Shown piece by piece: positions 16,713 through 25,390 of a stretch of DNA of 64,000 bases. The DNA is taken from NCBI RefSeq assembly GCF_041690465.1, contig NZ_JAWLHG010000012.1, positions 1-64,000 on the forward strand, read 5' to 3'. Source of the stretch: Falsiroseomonas sp041690465 (lineage in GTDB: Bacteria > Pseudomonadota > Alphaproteobacteria > Acetobacterales > Acetobacteraceae). Each line of letters opens with the position of its first letter. Position 1 is the stretch's first letter. The notes beneath the pieces are model-generated. The model did not search any database, was not told the origin of the DNA, and saw only the letters and a list, made by a program, of their open reading frames with translations. Made by a program: the position numbers and the translations under genes.

Positions 16713-17284
16713 CCGACGACCCCGACCGCCTGCTCGCCTTCTGGTTCCCGGACGGCTTCGATGCCTTCCGACAAGCCTGGTTCGAGCGGAGCGACGCCTT
16801 CGACGCCGCCTGCCGCGAGGGCTTCGGCGCGCTCGTCGTGCCCGCCCGCGAGGGTGCTCTGGACGCCTGGGCGGAGACGCCGCGCGGCGCGCTGGCGCTG
16901 CTGCTGCTGCTCGACCAGTTCCCGCGCAACCTGTACCGCGGCAGCGCCGAGGCCTTCGCCTCGGACGCGCATGGCCGCGCCGTCGCACGCCGCGCGGTGC
17001 TCGACCGGCGCTTCGATCTTGCCTTGCCGGCGACCGCGCGGATCTTCCTCTATCTGCCCTTCGAGCATGGCGAGGCCATGGCCGACCAGGATCTCTCCGT
17101 CGCGCTGTTCGAGGGGCTGCGCGACATTCCCGCGCATGCGGCGCCGAACGGCACCATCGATTACGCCTGGCGGCATCGCGCGGTGATCCAGCGCTTCGGC
17201 CGATTCCCGCATCGCAACACCGCGCTCGGGCGCGAGAGCACGCCGGCGGAAGCCGCGTGGCTCGCCGCCGGCGGCGGGTTCTAG
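16709..17284 (+). CDS. DUF924 family protein
   Basis: A 191-residue all-helical protein with the family signatures LLLDQFPRNLYRG (about residues 66-78) and RFGRFPHRN near the C-terminus. DUF924 proteins have a TPR-like fold and no proven reaction. Its ATG overlaps the dehydrogenase stop, so it is co-translated with it. The last codon and stop share CTAG with the oppositely directed oxyR stop, leaving no intergenic space. Confidence 0.85.
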   Translation: MTDDPDRLLAFWFPDGFDAFRQAWFERSDAFDAACREGFGALVVPAREGALDAWAETPRGALALLLLLDQFPRNLYRGSAEAFASDAHGRAVARRAVLDRRFDLALPATARIFLYLPFEHGEAMADQDLSVALFEGLRDIPAHAAPNGTIDYAWRHRAVIQRFGRFPHRNTALGRESTPAEAAWLAAGGGF

Positions 17285-18195
17285 CCGGCGATCGCCGCGG
17301 CCACCGCCGGCGCCAGGCCGCGGAACTCCGCCGCGCGGGGACTCTTCGGGCGCCAGGCGAGCGCCAGCGCGCGGCCGGGCGTCGCGGTGCCTTCCAGCGG
17401 GCGCACCTCCACCGGCGCGCCGGCCAGCACACCGGCATCCAGGGCAAGCTTCGGCAGCAGCGTGACGCCGAGGCCACCGGCCACCATCTGCACCAGCGTG
17501 TGCAGGCTGGTCGCGGCGAAGCCTTCCTCGCCCGCCGGCGCGAAGCCGCGCGGCAGGCCGCAGGCAGCTTCCGCATGGGCGCGCAGGCAGTGCCCATCCT
17601 CCAGCAGGAGCAACCGCTCGCCGGAGAGTGCGGCGACGGGCACACGCTCCCGCGCCGCCAGGTGGTGGCCCTGCGGCAGCGCAACCAGGAACGGATCCTC
17701 GCTGACCGGCAGCGTCTCCATTGCGCCCGTCGCCGGCAATGCGAGCAGCAGCAGATCGAGCCGCCCGCCCTCCAGCCCCGCCACCAGCCGCTCCGTCAGA
17801 TCCTCCCGCAGCCAGAGGCGCAGCCGGGGGAAGGCGGCGCGGAGCGCCGGCATCAGCCGCGGCAGCAGGAACGGGCCGATGGTCGGGATGACGCCGAGCC
17901 GAAGCGGCCCGCTCAGCGGGTCGCGCGCCGCCGCCGCCGTCTCCGCCACCGCTTCCAGCGCGCCGAGCGCCGTCCGCGCGCGCGCCACCAGTTCGAGGCC
18001 GAGCGGCGTGAAGACCGGGCGCTTCGTCGGCGCGTTGCGCTCCAGGAGGGCGGCGGCAAGCTGGCGCTCCAGCGCGATCAGCCCGGCCGAAAGGGTGGAT
18101 TGCGTCACCGCGCAGGCGCTTGCGGCGCGGCCGAAATGGCCGTGGTCGGCCAGGGCGACGAGGTAGCGGAGCTGCTGCGGACTGGGAAGGATCAT
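17281..18195 (-). CDS. oxyR: Peroxide-sensing LysR regulator OxyR
   Basis: A 304-residue LysR-type regulator with an N-terminal helix-turn-helix (GHFGRAASACAVTQSTLS, about residues 19-36) and a substrate-like domain. The peroxide-sensing pair is kept: Cys203 in LEDGHCLRAHAE and Cys212, nine residues apart as in E. coli OxyR (199/208). It should activate the peroxide genes on oxidation. It is divergent from the broken manganese catalase and lies just upstream of ahpC and ahpD, a coherent regulon. Confidence 0.9.
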   Translation of the reverse strand: MILPSPQQLRYLVALADHGHFGRAASACAVTQSTLSAGLIALERQLAAALLERNAPTKRPVFTPLGLELVARARTALGALEAVAETAAAARDPLSGPLRLGVIPTIGPFLLPRLMPALRAAFPRLRLWLREDLTERLVAGLEGGRLDLLLLALPATGAMETLPVSEDPFLVALPQGHHLAARERVPVAALSGERLLLLEDGHCLRAHAEAACGLPRGFAPAGEEGFAATSLHTLVQMVAGGLGVTLLPKLALDAGVLAGAPVEVRPLEGTATPGRALALAWRPKSPRAAEFRGLAPAVAAAIAG

Positions 18196-18529
18196 CGAGC
18201 GGTTCGATCGAAGCAGGGGCCAAGCATCGTTACGGCATTTTCAGCGGCGACGGAATCGCCGGCCGGGCCGGCCAGCGCGGCGCTGCGGCGGTGCCGCCGG
18301 CCCGCATCGGGATTGCTGGCTGAACTGCGCGTGAAGCGACCGCTCGGGCGCCGTTCGCCACTCGACAGCCAAGTGCCTGTTTCTCCGTGGCTTCCCGCAG
18401 CGTGCCGCGCAGATCGACCGAGTGAGCCGATGGTGGAGAGCAAGCTTGTCCATTGGAACAATCGTATACGCCTGAGTCGGCCTGTCCTCCGCACGCCCTT
18501 CCGGCGCGCGGCAAAGGAGGAAAACGGCG
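18196..18529. promoter_or_regulatory. oxyR / catalase divergent control region
   Basis: A 334-nt gap with no gene, between divergent oxyR and the catalase pseudogene. TTGTCCATTGGAACAA at 18446-18461 is an imperfect dyad of the T-N11-A form bound by LysR-type proteins. A TATACG that could serve as a -10 box follows at 18465-18470. AAAGGAGGAAAA at 18514-18525 is a strong ribosome binding site for the catalase start. Assignment of the dyad to OxyR is inference from position. Confidence 0.35.
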
Positions 18530-19444
18530 ATGTTCCTGAGGATCGACCGGCTGCAGGTGGAAATGCCCCTGCCGAAGGAACCCGACCCCGTCGCCGCCGC
18601 AGCGGTGCAGGAGCTCATGGGCGGCCGCTTCGGCGAGATGACCACCCTCAACACCTACATGTTCCAGTCCTTCAATTTCGCCAGCGCGACCAGCTGCGGC
18701 CCTTCTATGCGCTGATCGCCAACATCGCGACCGAGGAGCTGGGCCATATCGAGCTGGTCGGCACCGCGGTGAACGGCTTGCTGAACGGCGCGTAGCCGAA
18801 GGGCAGCACGCAGCAGGGCGAGACGCCATTCCGCGAACTACTCGCCCATGGCGGTGCCGGGCTGAAGGCCCATGTCGCCCCCGGCCCGAGCGCCGGCGTG
18901 ACCTGCACGGACAGCCTCGGCAATCCCTGGCGCGGCGACTACATCTTCAACTCGGGGAACCTGGTCCTCGACCTGCTGCACAATTTCTTCCTGGAGAACG
19001 GCGCGCGCACAGCCAAGCTGCGGGCCTACCAGACCACGTCGAACCCCGCGGCGCGGCGGATGCTCGGCTACCTGTTCACGCGCGGCGGCGTGCATGCCCA
19101 TGCCTATGCGCTGGCGCTGGAGCAGCTGACGGGCGTGGACATGAAGAAGATGCTGCCGATCCCGAACCTGCAGCCGGAGCAGATCCCGGAAAGCCGCCCG
19201 TTCCTCGAGGAAGGCTGGCACCGCCGGCTCTACCGCTTCTCGATGAGCGACTACGACGAGATCCGTGCGAATCTGGAAGGGCGACGCCCTGGACGGCTCC
19301 GGCCCGCTCGAGGTGCGCGACGGCCCGCCGGCTGGCGGCGCGATGCAGCCGCTGGAAGCCATGCCGGAAGCCTTCATCCCGGACTACCACCCGCAGGAGA
19401 TCCTGGAGATGGCGCAGAAGCTCTACCAGAAGGCCAAGGGCTGA
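18530..19444 (+). pseudogene. Manganese catalase, broken by two frameshifts and a stop
   Basis: The three reading segments together give a complete dimanganese catalase. First comes the N-terminal part with GGRFGEMTTLNTYMFQS. Near 18680 one base (a C after AATTT) is missing and the frame moves to DQLRPFYALIANIATEELG (Mn ligands Glu and His in EELGH). A TAG at 18793-18795 then interrupts NGLLNGA, the same frame continues through RGGVHAHAYALALEQL, and an extra A near 19286 shifts the frame again before the tail ending YQKAKG and the TGA at 19444. Three independent lesions argue for real decay rather than one sequencing error. The ribosome binding site is intact, so the loss may be recent. Confidence 0.85.
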
Positions 19445-19466
19445 GCGCGGTTTGACTGATCCGTCA

Positions 19467-19495
19467 CCGGATGATCGGCGGGGACGATCATCCGG
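19467..19495. terminator. 10-bp perfect hairpin after the catalase remnant
   Basis: CCGGATGATC (19467-19476) is an exact reverse complement of 19486-19495 around a 9-nt loop. It lies 23 nt after the catalase stop and 106 nt before ahpC. The first T-run (TTTTT) comes about 20 nt downstream, so it may be a terminator or an operator for ahpC. Confidence 0.45.
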
Positions 19496-19600
19496 GATGG
19501 AAACTCTCATTGGATTTTTGCGGCGCACAACGGCAATGAGGGGCACGGGCGCCCGTGGCGCCCGGCGAGCCCTCCCTATTCGTCAAGGATTTGTGCGTCT

Positions 19601-20176
19601 ATGCTCACCGTTGGTGACAAGTTCCCCACGTTCAAGCTGACTGCCGTGAAGGCCGGCCCCGAGGGCCTCGGCGGCCCCGGCAAGTCCTTTGCCGAGTTCA
19701 CTGAGAGCACCGATGCCGGCAAGTGGAAGGTGGTGTTCTTCTGGCCGAAGGACTTCACCTTCATCTGCCCGACCGAGATCGCCGCTTTCGGGAAGCTGGC
19801 CGGCGAGTTCGCCGACCGCGATACCATCTGCTACGGCGTCTCCACCGACAGCGAGTTCGTCCACCTGAACTGGCGCGTCTACAACGAGGACATCCGCAAC
19901 CTCGAGATCCCGATGCTGGCCGATGTGAAGCGCGAGCTCTCGGCCGCGCTCGGCATCCTCGACAGGGAGGCCGGCGTGCCGCTGCGCGCCACCTTCATCG
20001 TGGACCCGGACCACACCATCCAGTGGGCCTCGGTGAACGGCCTGAACGTGGGCCGCAACCCGCAGGAAGTGCTGCGCGTGCTCGACGCGCTGCAGACCGA
20101 CGAGCTCTGCCCCTGCAATTGGGAGAAGGGCAAGGACGTGCTGAACCCCGAGGCGCTGTTCGACAAGGCGGCGTAA
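19601..20176 (+). CDS. ahpC: Alkyl hydroperoxide reductase AhpC (three-Cys type)
   Basis: A 191-residue peroxiredoxin. The peroxidatic cysteine is Cys56 in FTFICPTE; Cys170 and Cys172 stand in ELCPCNW. This three-cysteine layout matches mycobacterial AhpC, which is recharged by AhpD rather than AhpF, and ahpD is indeed the next gene. It reduces hydrogen peroxide and organic hydroperoxides in the cytoplasm. AAGGA lies 12 nt before the ATG. It is probably controlled by the nearby OxyR. Confidence 0.93.
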   Translation: MLTVGDKFPTFKLTAVKAGPEGLGGPGKSFAEFTESTDAGKWKVVFFWPKDFTFICPTEIAAFGKLAGEFADRDTICYGVSTDSEFVHLNWRVYNEDIRNLEIPMLADVKRELSAALGILDREAGVPLRATFIVDPDHTIQWASVNGLNVGRNPQEVLRVLDALQTDELCPCNWEKGKDVLNPEALFDKAA

Positions 20177-20186
20177 CGCCGCTTCT

Positions 20187-20212
20187 CCCTCCCCCGCCTT
20201 CGCGGGGGAGGG
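20187..20212. repeat. GC palindrome between ahpC and ahpD
   Basis: CCCTCCCCCGC (20187-20197) and its exact complement (20202-20212) enclose a CTTC loop, 10 nt after the ahpC stop. It is followed by GTCAGGGCCTGGGGGCG rather than a U-run. The sequence type (CCCTCCCCCGC-loop-mirror) resembles short interspersed palindromes of alphaproteobacterial intergenic DNA. It could stabilise the ahpC transcript or damp read-through into ahpD. Confidence 0.55.
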
Positions 20213-20267
20213 TCAGGGCCTGGGGGCGACCCCGCTGCCTTCCCTTCCACCACAGGTCAGATCGCCA

Positions 20268-20816
20268 ATGTCCCTCGAATCCATCCGCGGCCGCCTGCCG
20301 GACTACGCCAAGGACCTGAAGCTCAATCTCGGCAGCCTGGCCGCCGAGCCCGCGCTCACCCAGCAGCAGCGCGCCGGCACCTTCATCGCCTCGGCGATCG
20401 CCAGCCGCAACGCCGAGCTGACCGCGGCACTCACCGCCGAGTTCGGTGCGAAGCTCTCGGCCGAGGCGCTGATCGCCGCCAAGGCGGCGGCCGCGATCAT
20501 GGGCATGAACAACGTCTATTACCGCTTCACCCACCTGGTGGGCGGCGACTACGCCTCCATGCCGGCGAAGCTGCGCATGAACATCATGGCCAGGCCCGGC
20601 GTCGAGAAGGTGGATTTCGAGCTGTGGTCGCTCGCCGTCTCCGCCATCAACGGCTGCGGGATGTGCATGGAAAGCCATGAGAAGGTCGTGCTGCATGGCG
20701 GGTTGGGCAAGGAACAGGTGCAGGCCGCCGTCCGCATCGCCGCGGTGGTGCATGCGGTGGCCGGCGTGCTGGATGCCGAGGACGCGCTGGCGGCGCAGCT
20801 GCGCGCCGCGGCCTGA
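20268..20816 (+). CDS. ahpD: Alkyl hydroperoxide reductase AhpD
   Basis: A 182-residue carboxymuconolactone-decarboxylase-fold protein. The redox centre NGCGMCMESHE places Cys130, Cys133 and His137 at the same numbers as in mycobacterial AhpD. It passes electrons from a lipoyl-protein relay to AhpC. It stands 91 nt after ahpC on the same strand, separated by a palindrome. Confidence 0.93.
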   Translation: MSLESIRGRLPDYAKDLKLNLGSLAAEPALTQQQRAGTFIASAIASRNAELTAALTAEFGAKLSAEALIAAKAAAAIMGMNNVYYRFTHLVGGDYASMPAKLRMNIMARPGVEKVDFELWSLAVSAINGCGMCMESHEKVVLHGGLGKEQVQAAVRIAAVVHAVAGVLDAEDALAAQLRAAA

Positions 20817-20829
20817 CCGCGGGATCGCC

Positions 20830-21309
20830 ATGCGAGGCGCGCTCGGCGCGCTGATCGCTGCGGCGCTGTCCGGCGCCGCGGCGGCCGAGCCGGTGAGGCT
20901 CGCGCTTCCGCTGACACCCGCCTGCATCTCCTCGCCCTTCGGCCCGCGCGGCGCGCCCGGCCCGCGCGGCAGCAGCCTGCATCGCGGCCTCGACATCCCG
21001 GCGCCGGCCGGCGCCTGGGCCCGCGCCGCGGCGGCGGGGACGGTCACGGCGATCCGCCGGCGCGGCGGACGCGGGCTGGAGGTGGAGCTTCGCCACGCCG
21101 ACGGACGCGTCACCCGCTACGCCCATCTCGGCAGCGTCGCCCCGCGTCTCGCCGGGGGCGGCAGGCGGGTCGCGGCCGGCGAGCGGATCGGCCGTATCGG
21201 GCGCAGCGGCATCACCTACGGCACGCATCTGCATCTGGAACTGCTGGAAGGCGGGCAGCCGGTGGACCCCGCCCCCGCCTTCGGCCTGCTGCCCTGCCTG
21301 TCGCGCTGA
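20830..21309 (+). CDS. M23 family metallopeptidase, secreted
   Basis: A 159-residue protein with a signal peptide (hydrophobic ALGALIAAALSGAAAAEP) and a compact LytM/M23 domain. The zinc ligands are visible: HRGLDIPAP gives His and Asp, and THLHLEL gives the second catalytic His pair. These enzymes cut peptidoglycan cross-bridges in the periplasm. It lacks any coiled-coil or LysM extension. The ATG lies 13 nt after the ahpD stop; the link to peroxide defence is only positional. Confidence 0.85.
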   Translation: MRGALGALIAAALSGAAAAEPVRLALPLTPACISSPFGPRGAPGPRGSSLHRGLDIPAPAGAWARAAAAGTVTAIRRRGGRGLEVELRHADGRVTRYAHLGSVAPRLAGGGRRVAAGERIGRIGRSGITYGTHLHLELLEGGQPVDPAPAFGLLPCLSR

Positions 21310-21316
21310 CCCAGGC

Positions 21317-22597
21317 CTATCCGCCGAATCCAGCCTGTCGCGGCAGCCACAGCGCCAGGTCCGGAAACGCGATCAGCAGCCCGGTGCCGAAGGCCAGCAT
21401 GAGCATGTAGGGGTAGATGCTGCGGTTCACCTCGCCCAGCGAGGCGCCGGTGATCGCCTTGATGACCACCAGGTTCAACGCCACCGGCGGCGAGATCAGC
21501 GCCATTTCCAGCGACAGGGTCAGCAGGATACCGTACCACACCTTGTCGATGCCGAGCACGTCGAGCAGCGGCAGGATCGCCGGCATGGTCAGCAGGATGA
21601 TCGAGAAGCTCTCCAGCACCAGCCCGAGCACGAAGAGCAGCACCATCATCGCGACGAGGAAGCCGGTGCGCGACAGGCCGAGATCGGCCACCAGCTGCGT
21701 CAGCTCCTGCGGCACCTGCAGCTTGGTCAGCATGTAGCCGTAGATCGCCGCCCCGGCGATGATCATCAGCAGCATCGCGGAGGTGCGCGTCGCCTCCTGC
21801 ACGCCGTCCAGCAGGTCGCGCCAGGTCAGCGCGCGGTAGATGATCGCCGCCACCAGCAGCGCATACAGCGTGCCGGTGCCAGCCGCCTCGGTGGCGGTGA
21901 AGATGCCGAGATAGATGCCGCCGAGCACGAAGATCGGCAGGCTGAGCGACCAGCTCGCGCGCAGCAGGACGACGCCCATCATCTCGGGTGGCGGCTCGTC
22001 GGCCGGCGCCTTCGCCCTGCCTTCGGTGACGAAGACGTAGAGCGCGAACATCCCCGCCATCATCAGGCCCGGGATCACCCCGGCAAGGAACAGCGCGGCG
22101 ACCGAGGTTTCGGTGACGTAGGCGTAGAGCACCATCGGTGCCGAGGGCGGGATCAGGATGCCAAGCGTGCCGCCGCCCGCCACCACGCCGAAGGCACCGC
22201 GCCGGCTCATGCCGTAGCGGAGCATCTGCGGGATGGCGATCTTGCCGATGGTCAGCGCCGTGGCGACCGAGCTGCCGCTGATGGCGGCGAAGATGGTGCA
22301 GGCCGCGACCGTCGCCATGCCCACCCCGCCGCGCACCTTGCGCAGCAACGCGAAGGCAGCGTTGTAGAGATCGTCCACCACCTTCCCGCGCACCATGATG
22401 TGCGCCATCAGCATGAAGAGCGGAATGGCGACGAGCAGGTAGCCGTCGAGCTTGCCGAGCACCATCTCGCCGAGCGCCGGCACGCCGCCCTCGACATGCA
22501 GCAGCACGCCGAGCGGCAGCAGGAACAGCGCCGCGAACATCGGCATGCCGAGGTACAGCAGCGCGATCAGCCCGCCGAGCAGCAGGAGGAAGGTCAC
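21317..22597 (-). CDS. dctM: TRAP transporter large permease (DctM)
   Basis: A 426-residue, very hydrophobic protein of the TRAP large-subunit family, with about twelve spans and motifs such as GGTLGILIPPSAPMVLYAY and LLTMPAILPLLDVLGID. It carries the solute with sodium symport. The start is GTG, 7 nt after the small-subunit stop. It is the last gene of a complete DctP-DctQ-DctM unit. Confidence 0.9.
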   Translation of the reverse strand: MTFLLLLGGLIALLYLGMPMFAALFLLPLGVLLHVEGGVPALGEMVLGKLDGYLLVAIPLFMLMAHIMVRGKVVDDLYNAAFALLRKVRGGVGMATVAACTIFAAISGSSVATALTIGKIAIPQMLRYGMSRRGAFGVVAGGGTLGILIPPSAPMVLYAYVTETSVAALFLAGVIPGLMMAGMFALYVFVTEGRAKAPADEPPPEMMGVVLLRASWSLSLPIFVLGGIYLGIFTATEAAGTGTLYALLVAAIIYRALTWRDLLDGVQEATRTSAMLLMIIAGAAIYGYMLTKLQVPQELTQLVADLGLSRTGFLVAMMVLLFVLGLVLESFSIILLTMPAILPLLDVLGIDKVWYGILLTLSLEMALISPPVALNLVVIKAITGASLGEVNRSIYPYMLMLAFGTGLLIAFPDLALWLPRQAGFGG

Positions 22598-22604
22598 GCC
22601 CGGC

Positions 22605-23150
22605 CTAGTCCGCCCGCGCCAGCGGATCGCGCGCCAGCACGTCGTCCTCGGGCCGCGGCAGATGCACCGGATCGCGCCCCGCCAGCAGCAGCACCGCCTG
22701 GCAGAGCGAGACCAGGAGGAGCAGCGCCGCGCCGAGCGGCATCAGCGCCTGCACCCACCAGATCGGCACGCCTTCCAGGTCACTCATCAGCCCGACCATC
22801 CGGCTGAAGGCCACCATCTCCCACCCCGCCAGCAGCAGCATCACCGCCACGGCGGCCACCGAGAGCACGCCGACCAGGTGCGCCGCGCGCGCCAGCCGTG
22901 GGCCGACGCGCTTCACCGCGATGTCCACGCCGATATGCTCGAAGCGGCGCTGCGCCTCGGGTGCGGCGAGCATCACCAGCGCCACCACCAGCCAGCCGGC
23001 GACCTTGTCGGTCCAGGGCTCCGGCTGGCCGAGCAGGTAGCGCATGCCGACGGCGTAGCCGACGAGCAGCAGGCAGCAGATCGTCGCCACCGCGCCCAGC
23101 GCGCCGGCCAGGCGCGACAGCGTGGCGACGCCGCGTTCCAGCCGCCTCAC
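22605..23150 (-). CDS. dctQ: TRAP transporter small permease (DctQ)
   Basis: A 181-residue protein with four hydrophobic spans and the EPWTDKVAGWLVVALVMLA segment typical of TRAP small subunits. I start at the GTG at 23150 (RRLERGVATLSRL follows), 16 nt after the DctP stop; the open frame before it overlaps DctP and is not coding-like. It bridges the solute-binding protein and DctM. Confidence 0.8.
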   Translation of the reverse strand: MRRLERGVATLSRLAGALGAVATICCLLLVGYAVGMRYLLGQPEPWTDKVAGWLVVALVMLAAPEAQRRFEHIGVDIAVKRVGPRLARAAHLVGVLSVAAVAVMLLLAGWEMVAFSRMVGLMSDLEGVPIWWVQALMPLGAALLLLVSLCQAVLLLAGRDPVHLPRPEDDVLARDPLARAD

Positions 23151-23166
23151 CGCGGCGCCCGTCGGG

Positions 23167-24171
23167 TCAGGCCGCCGGGATGCCGCGCAGCAACTCGATC
23201 GAGCGCGGGCCGCCTTCCGGAGCCAGGCGCAGGAAGGCCGCGATGACGGGCGGCTGCATCGCTTCACGCCAGGTGGCGCTCTCGGCGGGCGTCTGCTCGT
23301 GGATGGTCATGCCCTTGGCGCGCAGCTCGCCGACGGCCGCGGCAGCAGTGGCTTCGGTGACGTCCATCTGGTCGGTCTCGGCCTTGCGCGCCGCCGCCTC
23401 GATGAAGCCGCGATGCGGCGCGCTGAGTGCGCTCCACCAGCGCGGATTCACATAGACATGGCTGATCACCGAGAAATACGGCGCGACGGTGCCGTATTTC
23501 TGGATCTCGTAGTAGCGCCGGGAGACCGCGGCCGAGACGTCGGTCAGCCCCGCATCCAGCACGCCCGATTGCAGCGCCGCCGAGACCTCCGGCCCCGGCA
23601 TCGCCGAAGGCGCGGCGCCGACTGCGGTCAGCGCATGGTCGGTGAGCGCATTCAGCCCGCGGATCTTCAGGCCGCGGAAATCCTCGAGGTTCACGATCGG
23701 CTTGCGGTTCGAGGTGAAGATGCTCTGCCGGGTCGTGTAGAGCCACATCAGGTTGCGCACCGCGCGGCGCTCCAGCAGGCCTTCCAGGAACTTCGCGGCC
23801 TCGCTGCCGGGGAAGCGGCGGATGCGGGCGATGTCGGTGAACAGGTAGGGGATGGTGGGGGCGTTCATCTCGGGGATGGTGGTGCCCCATTGGAAGTTCA
23901 CCGCCGCCGCCGCCTCGAAGGCGCCGCGGGCCACGCCGGGGAAGTTCTCGCCAGCCTTGGCGAGTTGCTCGGCCGGGAAGACCTGCACCTCAACCTGGCC
24001 GCCGGAGCGCTGCTTCACGTCCTCGGCGAAGGCGGCGATGACGCGGGCATTATGGTGCGAGGGCGGGAACTGGTGCGACAGGCGCATGGTGACCTGCGCC
24101 TGGGCGCGGGCCCCGCGCAGGGCGGGCGCAGCCAGCAGCGCACTGGCGGCGAGCAGGTGGCGACGGCGCAT
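23167..24171 (-). CDS. dctP: TRAP solute-binding protein (DctP)
   Basis: A 334-residue periplasmic protein. The N-terminus RRRHLLAASALLAAPALRGARA is a Tat-like or Sec signal ending near ARAQA. The mature part has the DctP features VQVFPAEQLAKAG and LEDFRGLKIRG, including the arginine that anchors a carboxylate ligand in this family. Two adjacent ATGs are possible (24174 and 24171); GGAGG is 7 nt from the second. The ligand cannot be told from sequence; a carboxylic acid is likely. Confidence 0.88.
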   Translation of the reverse strand: MRRRHLLAASALLAAPALRGARAQAQVTMRLSHQFPPSHHNARVIAAFAEDVKQRSGGQVEVQVFPAEQLAKAGENFPGVARGAFEAAAAVNFQWGTTIPEMNAPTIPYLFTDIARIRRFPGSEAAKFLEGLLERRAVRNLMWLYTTRQSIFTSNRKPIVNLEDFRGLKIRGLNALTDHALTAVGAAPSAMPGPEVSAALQSGVLDAGLTDVSAAVSRRYYEIQKYGTVAPYFSVISHVYVNPRWWSALSAPHRGFIEAAARKAETDQMDVTEATAAAAVGELRAKGMTIHEQTPAESATWREAMQPPVIAAFLRLAPEGGPRSIELLRGIPAA

Positions 24172-24292
24172 CATGAATCCTCCCGTTGCGGTCTTGCAGT
24201 CGGGGTGACCATTGCGGGACGCCGCGGCGCCGGTCAACATCCCGCCATGCGGATCAGATGCGGCCGGGCGCCGGCTGGATTCGGGATCGGAA

Positions 24293-24364
24293 TGGGCGCG
24301 ACAGGGATTGAACCTGTGACCCCCTCCGTGTCAGGGAGGTGCTCTCCCGCTGAGCTACGCGCCC
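24293..24364 (-). tRNA. tRNA-Val (anticodon GAC)
   Basis: On the - strand GGGCGCG...CGCGCCC forms the acceptor stem. The anticodon arm CCTCC / CTGACAC / GGAGG gives anticodon GAC, and CAGGTTCAATCCCTG the T arm. The discriminator is A, and CCA is not encoded. It stands alone between dctP and the N-formylglutamate amidohydrolase gene. Confidence 0.93.
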
Positions 24365-24493
24365 GCTTCGCGGGACGCCTGATTAGCCTCGGCGCAGCAC
24401 GCGCGCAACCCTGCCGCATCGGGCCTGCCGCCGCCACGTGACAGTCAGCGGGGATGACAAGCAGGCGGTGGCTGTGGCTTGATTTAGCGGCGC

Positions 24494-25372
24494 ATGGACC
24501 TGCCGCTCCCCCCTCCCGACGCCCTGGCGGCTCCGCCGCCCTTCCGGCTGATCCGGCCGCAGCGGCAGGCAATCCCGGTGGTCTTCGCCTCGCCCCATAG
24601 CGGTGCCCACTACAGCGCCGACTTCCTGGCCGAGGCGCGGCTGGACCCGGTGGCACTGCGGCGCAGCGAGGACAGCTTCGTGGACGAGCTTTTCGCCACG
24701 GCGCCGGACTACGGCGCGCCGCTGCTGGCGGCAACCTTCCCGCGTGTCTATTGCGACGCCAACCGCGAGCCCTGGGAGCTCGATCCCGGCATGTTCGACG
24801 GGCCGCTACCGGCCTGGGTCAACAGCTCCTCCCCCAGGGTCGGCGCGGGGCTCGGCACGATCGCCCGCGTGGTCGCCTCGGGTGAGCCGGTCTACCGCAA
24901 CAAGCTGGCCTTCGCGCAAGCCGAGGCACGGGTGCGCGACTGCTGGCAGCCCTACCATGCCGCGCTGGCCACGCTGATCGAGGAAACCCGAGGCAGCTTC
25001 GGCGTCTGCCTGTTGCTCGACTGCCATTCCATGCCGACCCAGCCGGTGAATGGCTCGCCGCCGGCGGACTTCGTGCTGGGCGATGCGCACGGCACCTCCT
25101 GCGCGCCGCGCGCCACCAGGCTGCTGGAGGAGGCGCTGACCGAGCTCGGCTACCGCGTGCGGCGCAACGACCCCTATGCCGGCGGCTACGTCACCCGCCA
25201 CTACGGCGCCCCGCGCGAGGGCGTGCATGCCCTGCAGATCGAGGTCGCACGCCGGCTCTACATGGACGAGGCGCGGGTGCAGCGTGGGCCGGGCATGGGG
25301 AAGCTGCAACGCGACCTGGGCGCGCTGATCGCCAGCCTCGCGGGGACGGACTGGTCCTTCCTGGTGCGCTGA
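24494..25372 (+). CDS. N-formylglutamate amidohydrolase family protein
   Basis: A 292-residue protein of the FGase family. Signatures include VVFASPHSGAHY (first metal His), RSEDSFVDELF, FPRVYCDANREPWELDP and LLDCHSMP (second metal site). In histidine breakdown this enzyme (HutG type) releases glutamate from N-formylglutamate; no other hut gene is here, so the substrate may be different. It starts at an ATG 10 nt after a TGATTTAG. Termination may occur at the hairpin at 25400. Confidence 0.85.
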   Translation: MDLPLPPPDALAAPPPFRLIRPQRQAIPVVFASPHSGAHYSADFLAEARLDPVALRRSEDSFVDELFATAPDYGAPLLAATFPRVYCDANREPWELDPGMFDGPLPAWVNSSSPRVGAGLGTIARVVASGEPVYRNKLAFAQAEARVRDCWQPYHAALATLIEETRGSFGVCLLLDCHSMPTQPVNGSPPADFVLGDAHGTSCAPRATRLLEEALTELGYRVRRNDPYAGGYVTRHYGAPREGVHALQIEVARRLYMDEARVQRGPGMGKLQRDLGALIASLAGTDWSFLVR

Positions 25373-25390
25373 GCTCTTGGCGTCCTGCCG

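Noticed and set aside
14541..17684. 1,047-codon open frame on the - strand
   Set aside because: Antisense to the FAD/Fe-S dehydrogenase, DUF924 and oxyR regions. Its composition is low-complexity and no motif is seen.
18196..18529. Additional gene upstream of the catalase remnant
   Set aside because: Open frames here are short, start poorly and are rich in Arg and Pro. The region fits a control segment for oxyR and the catalase.
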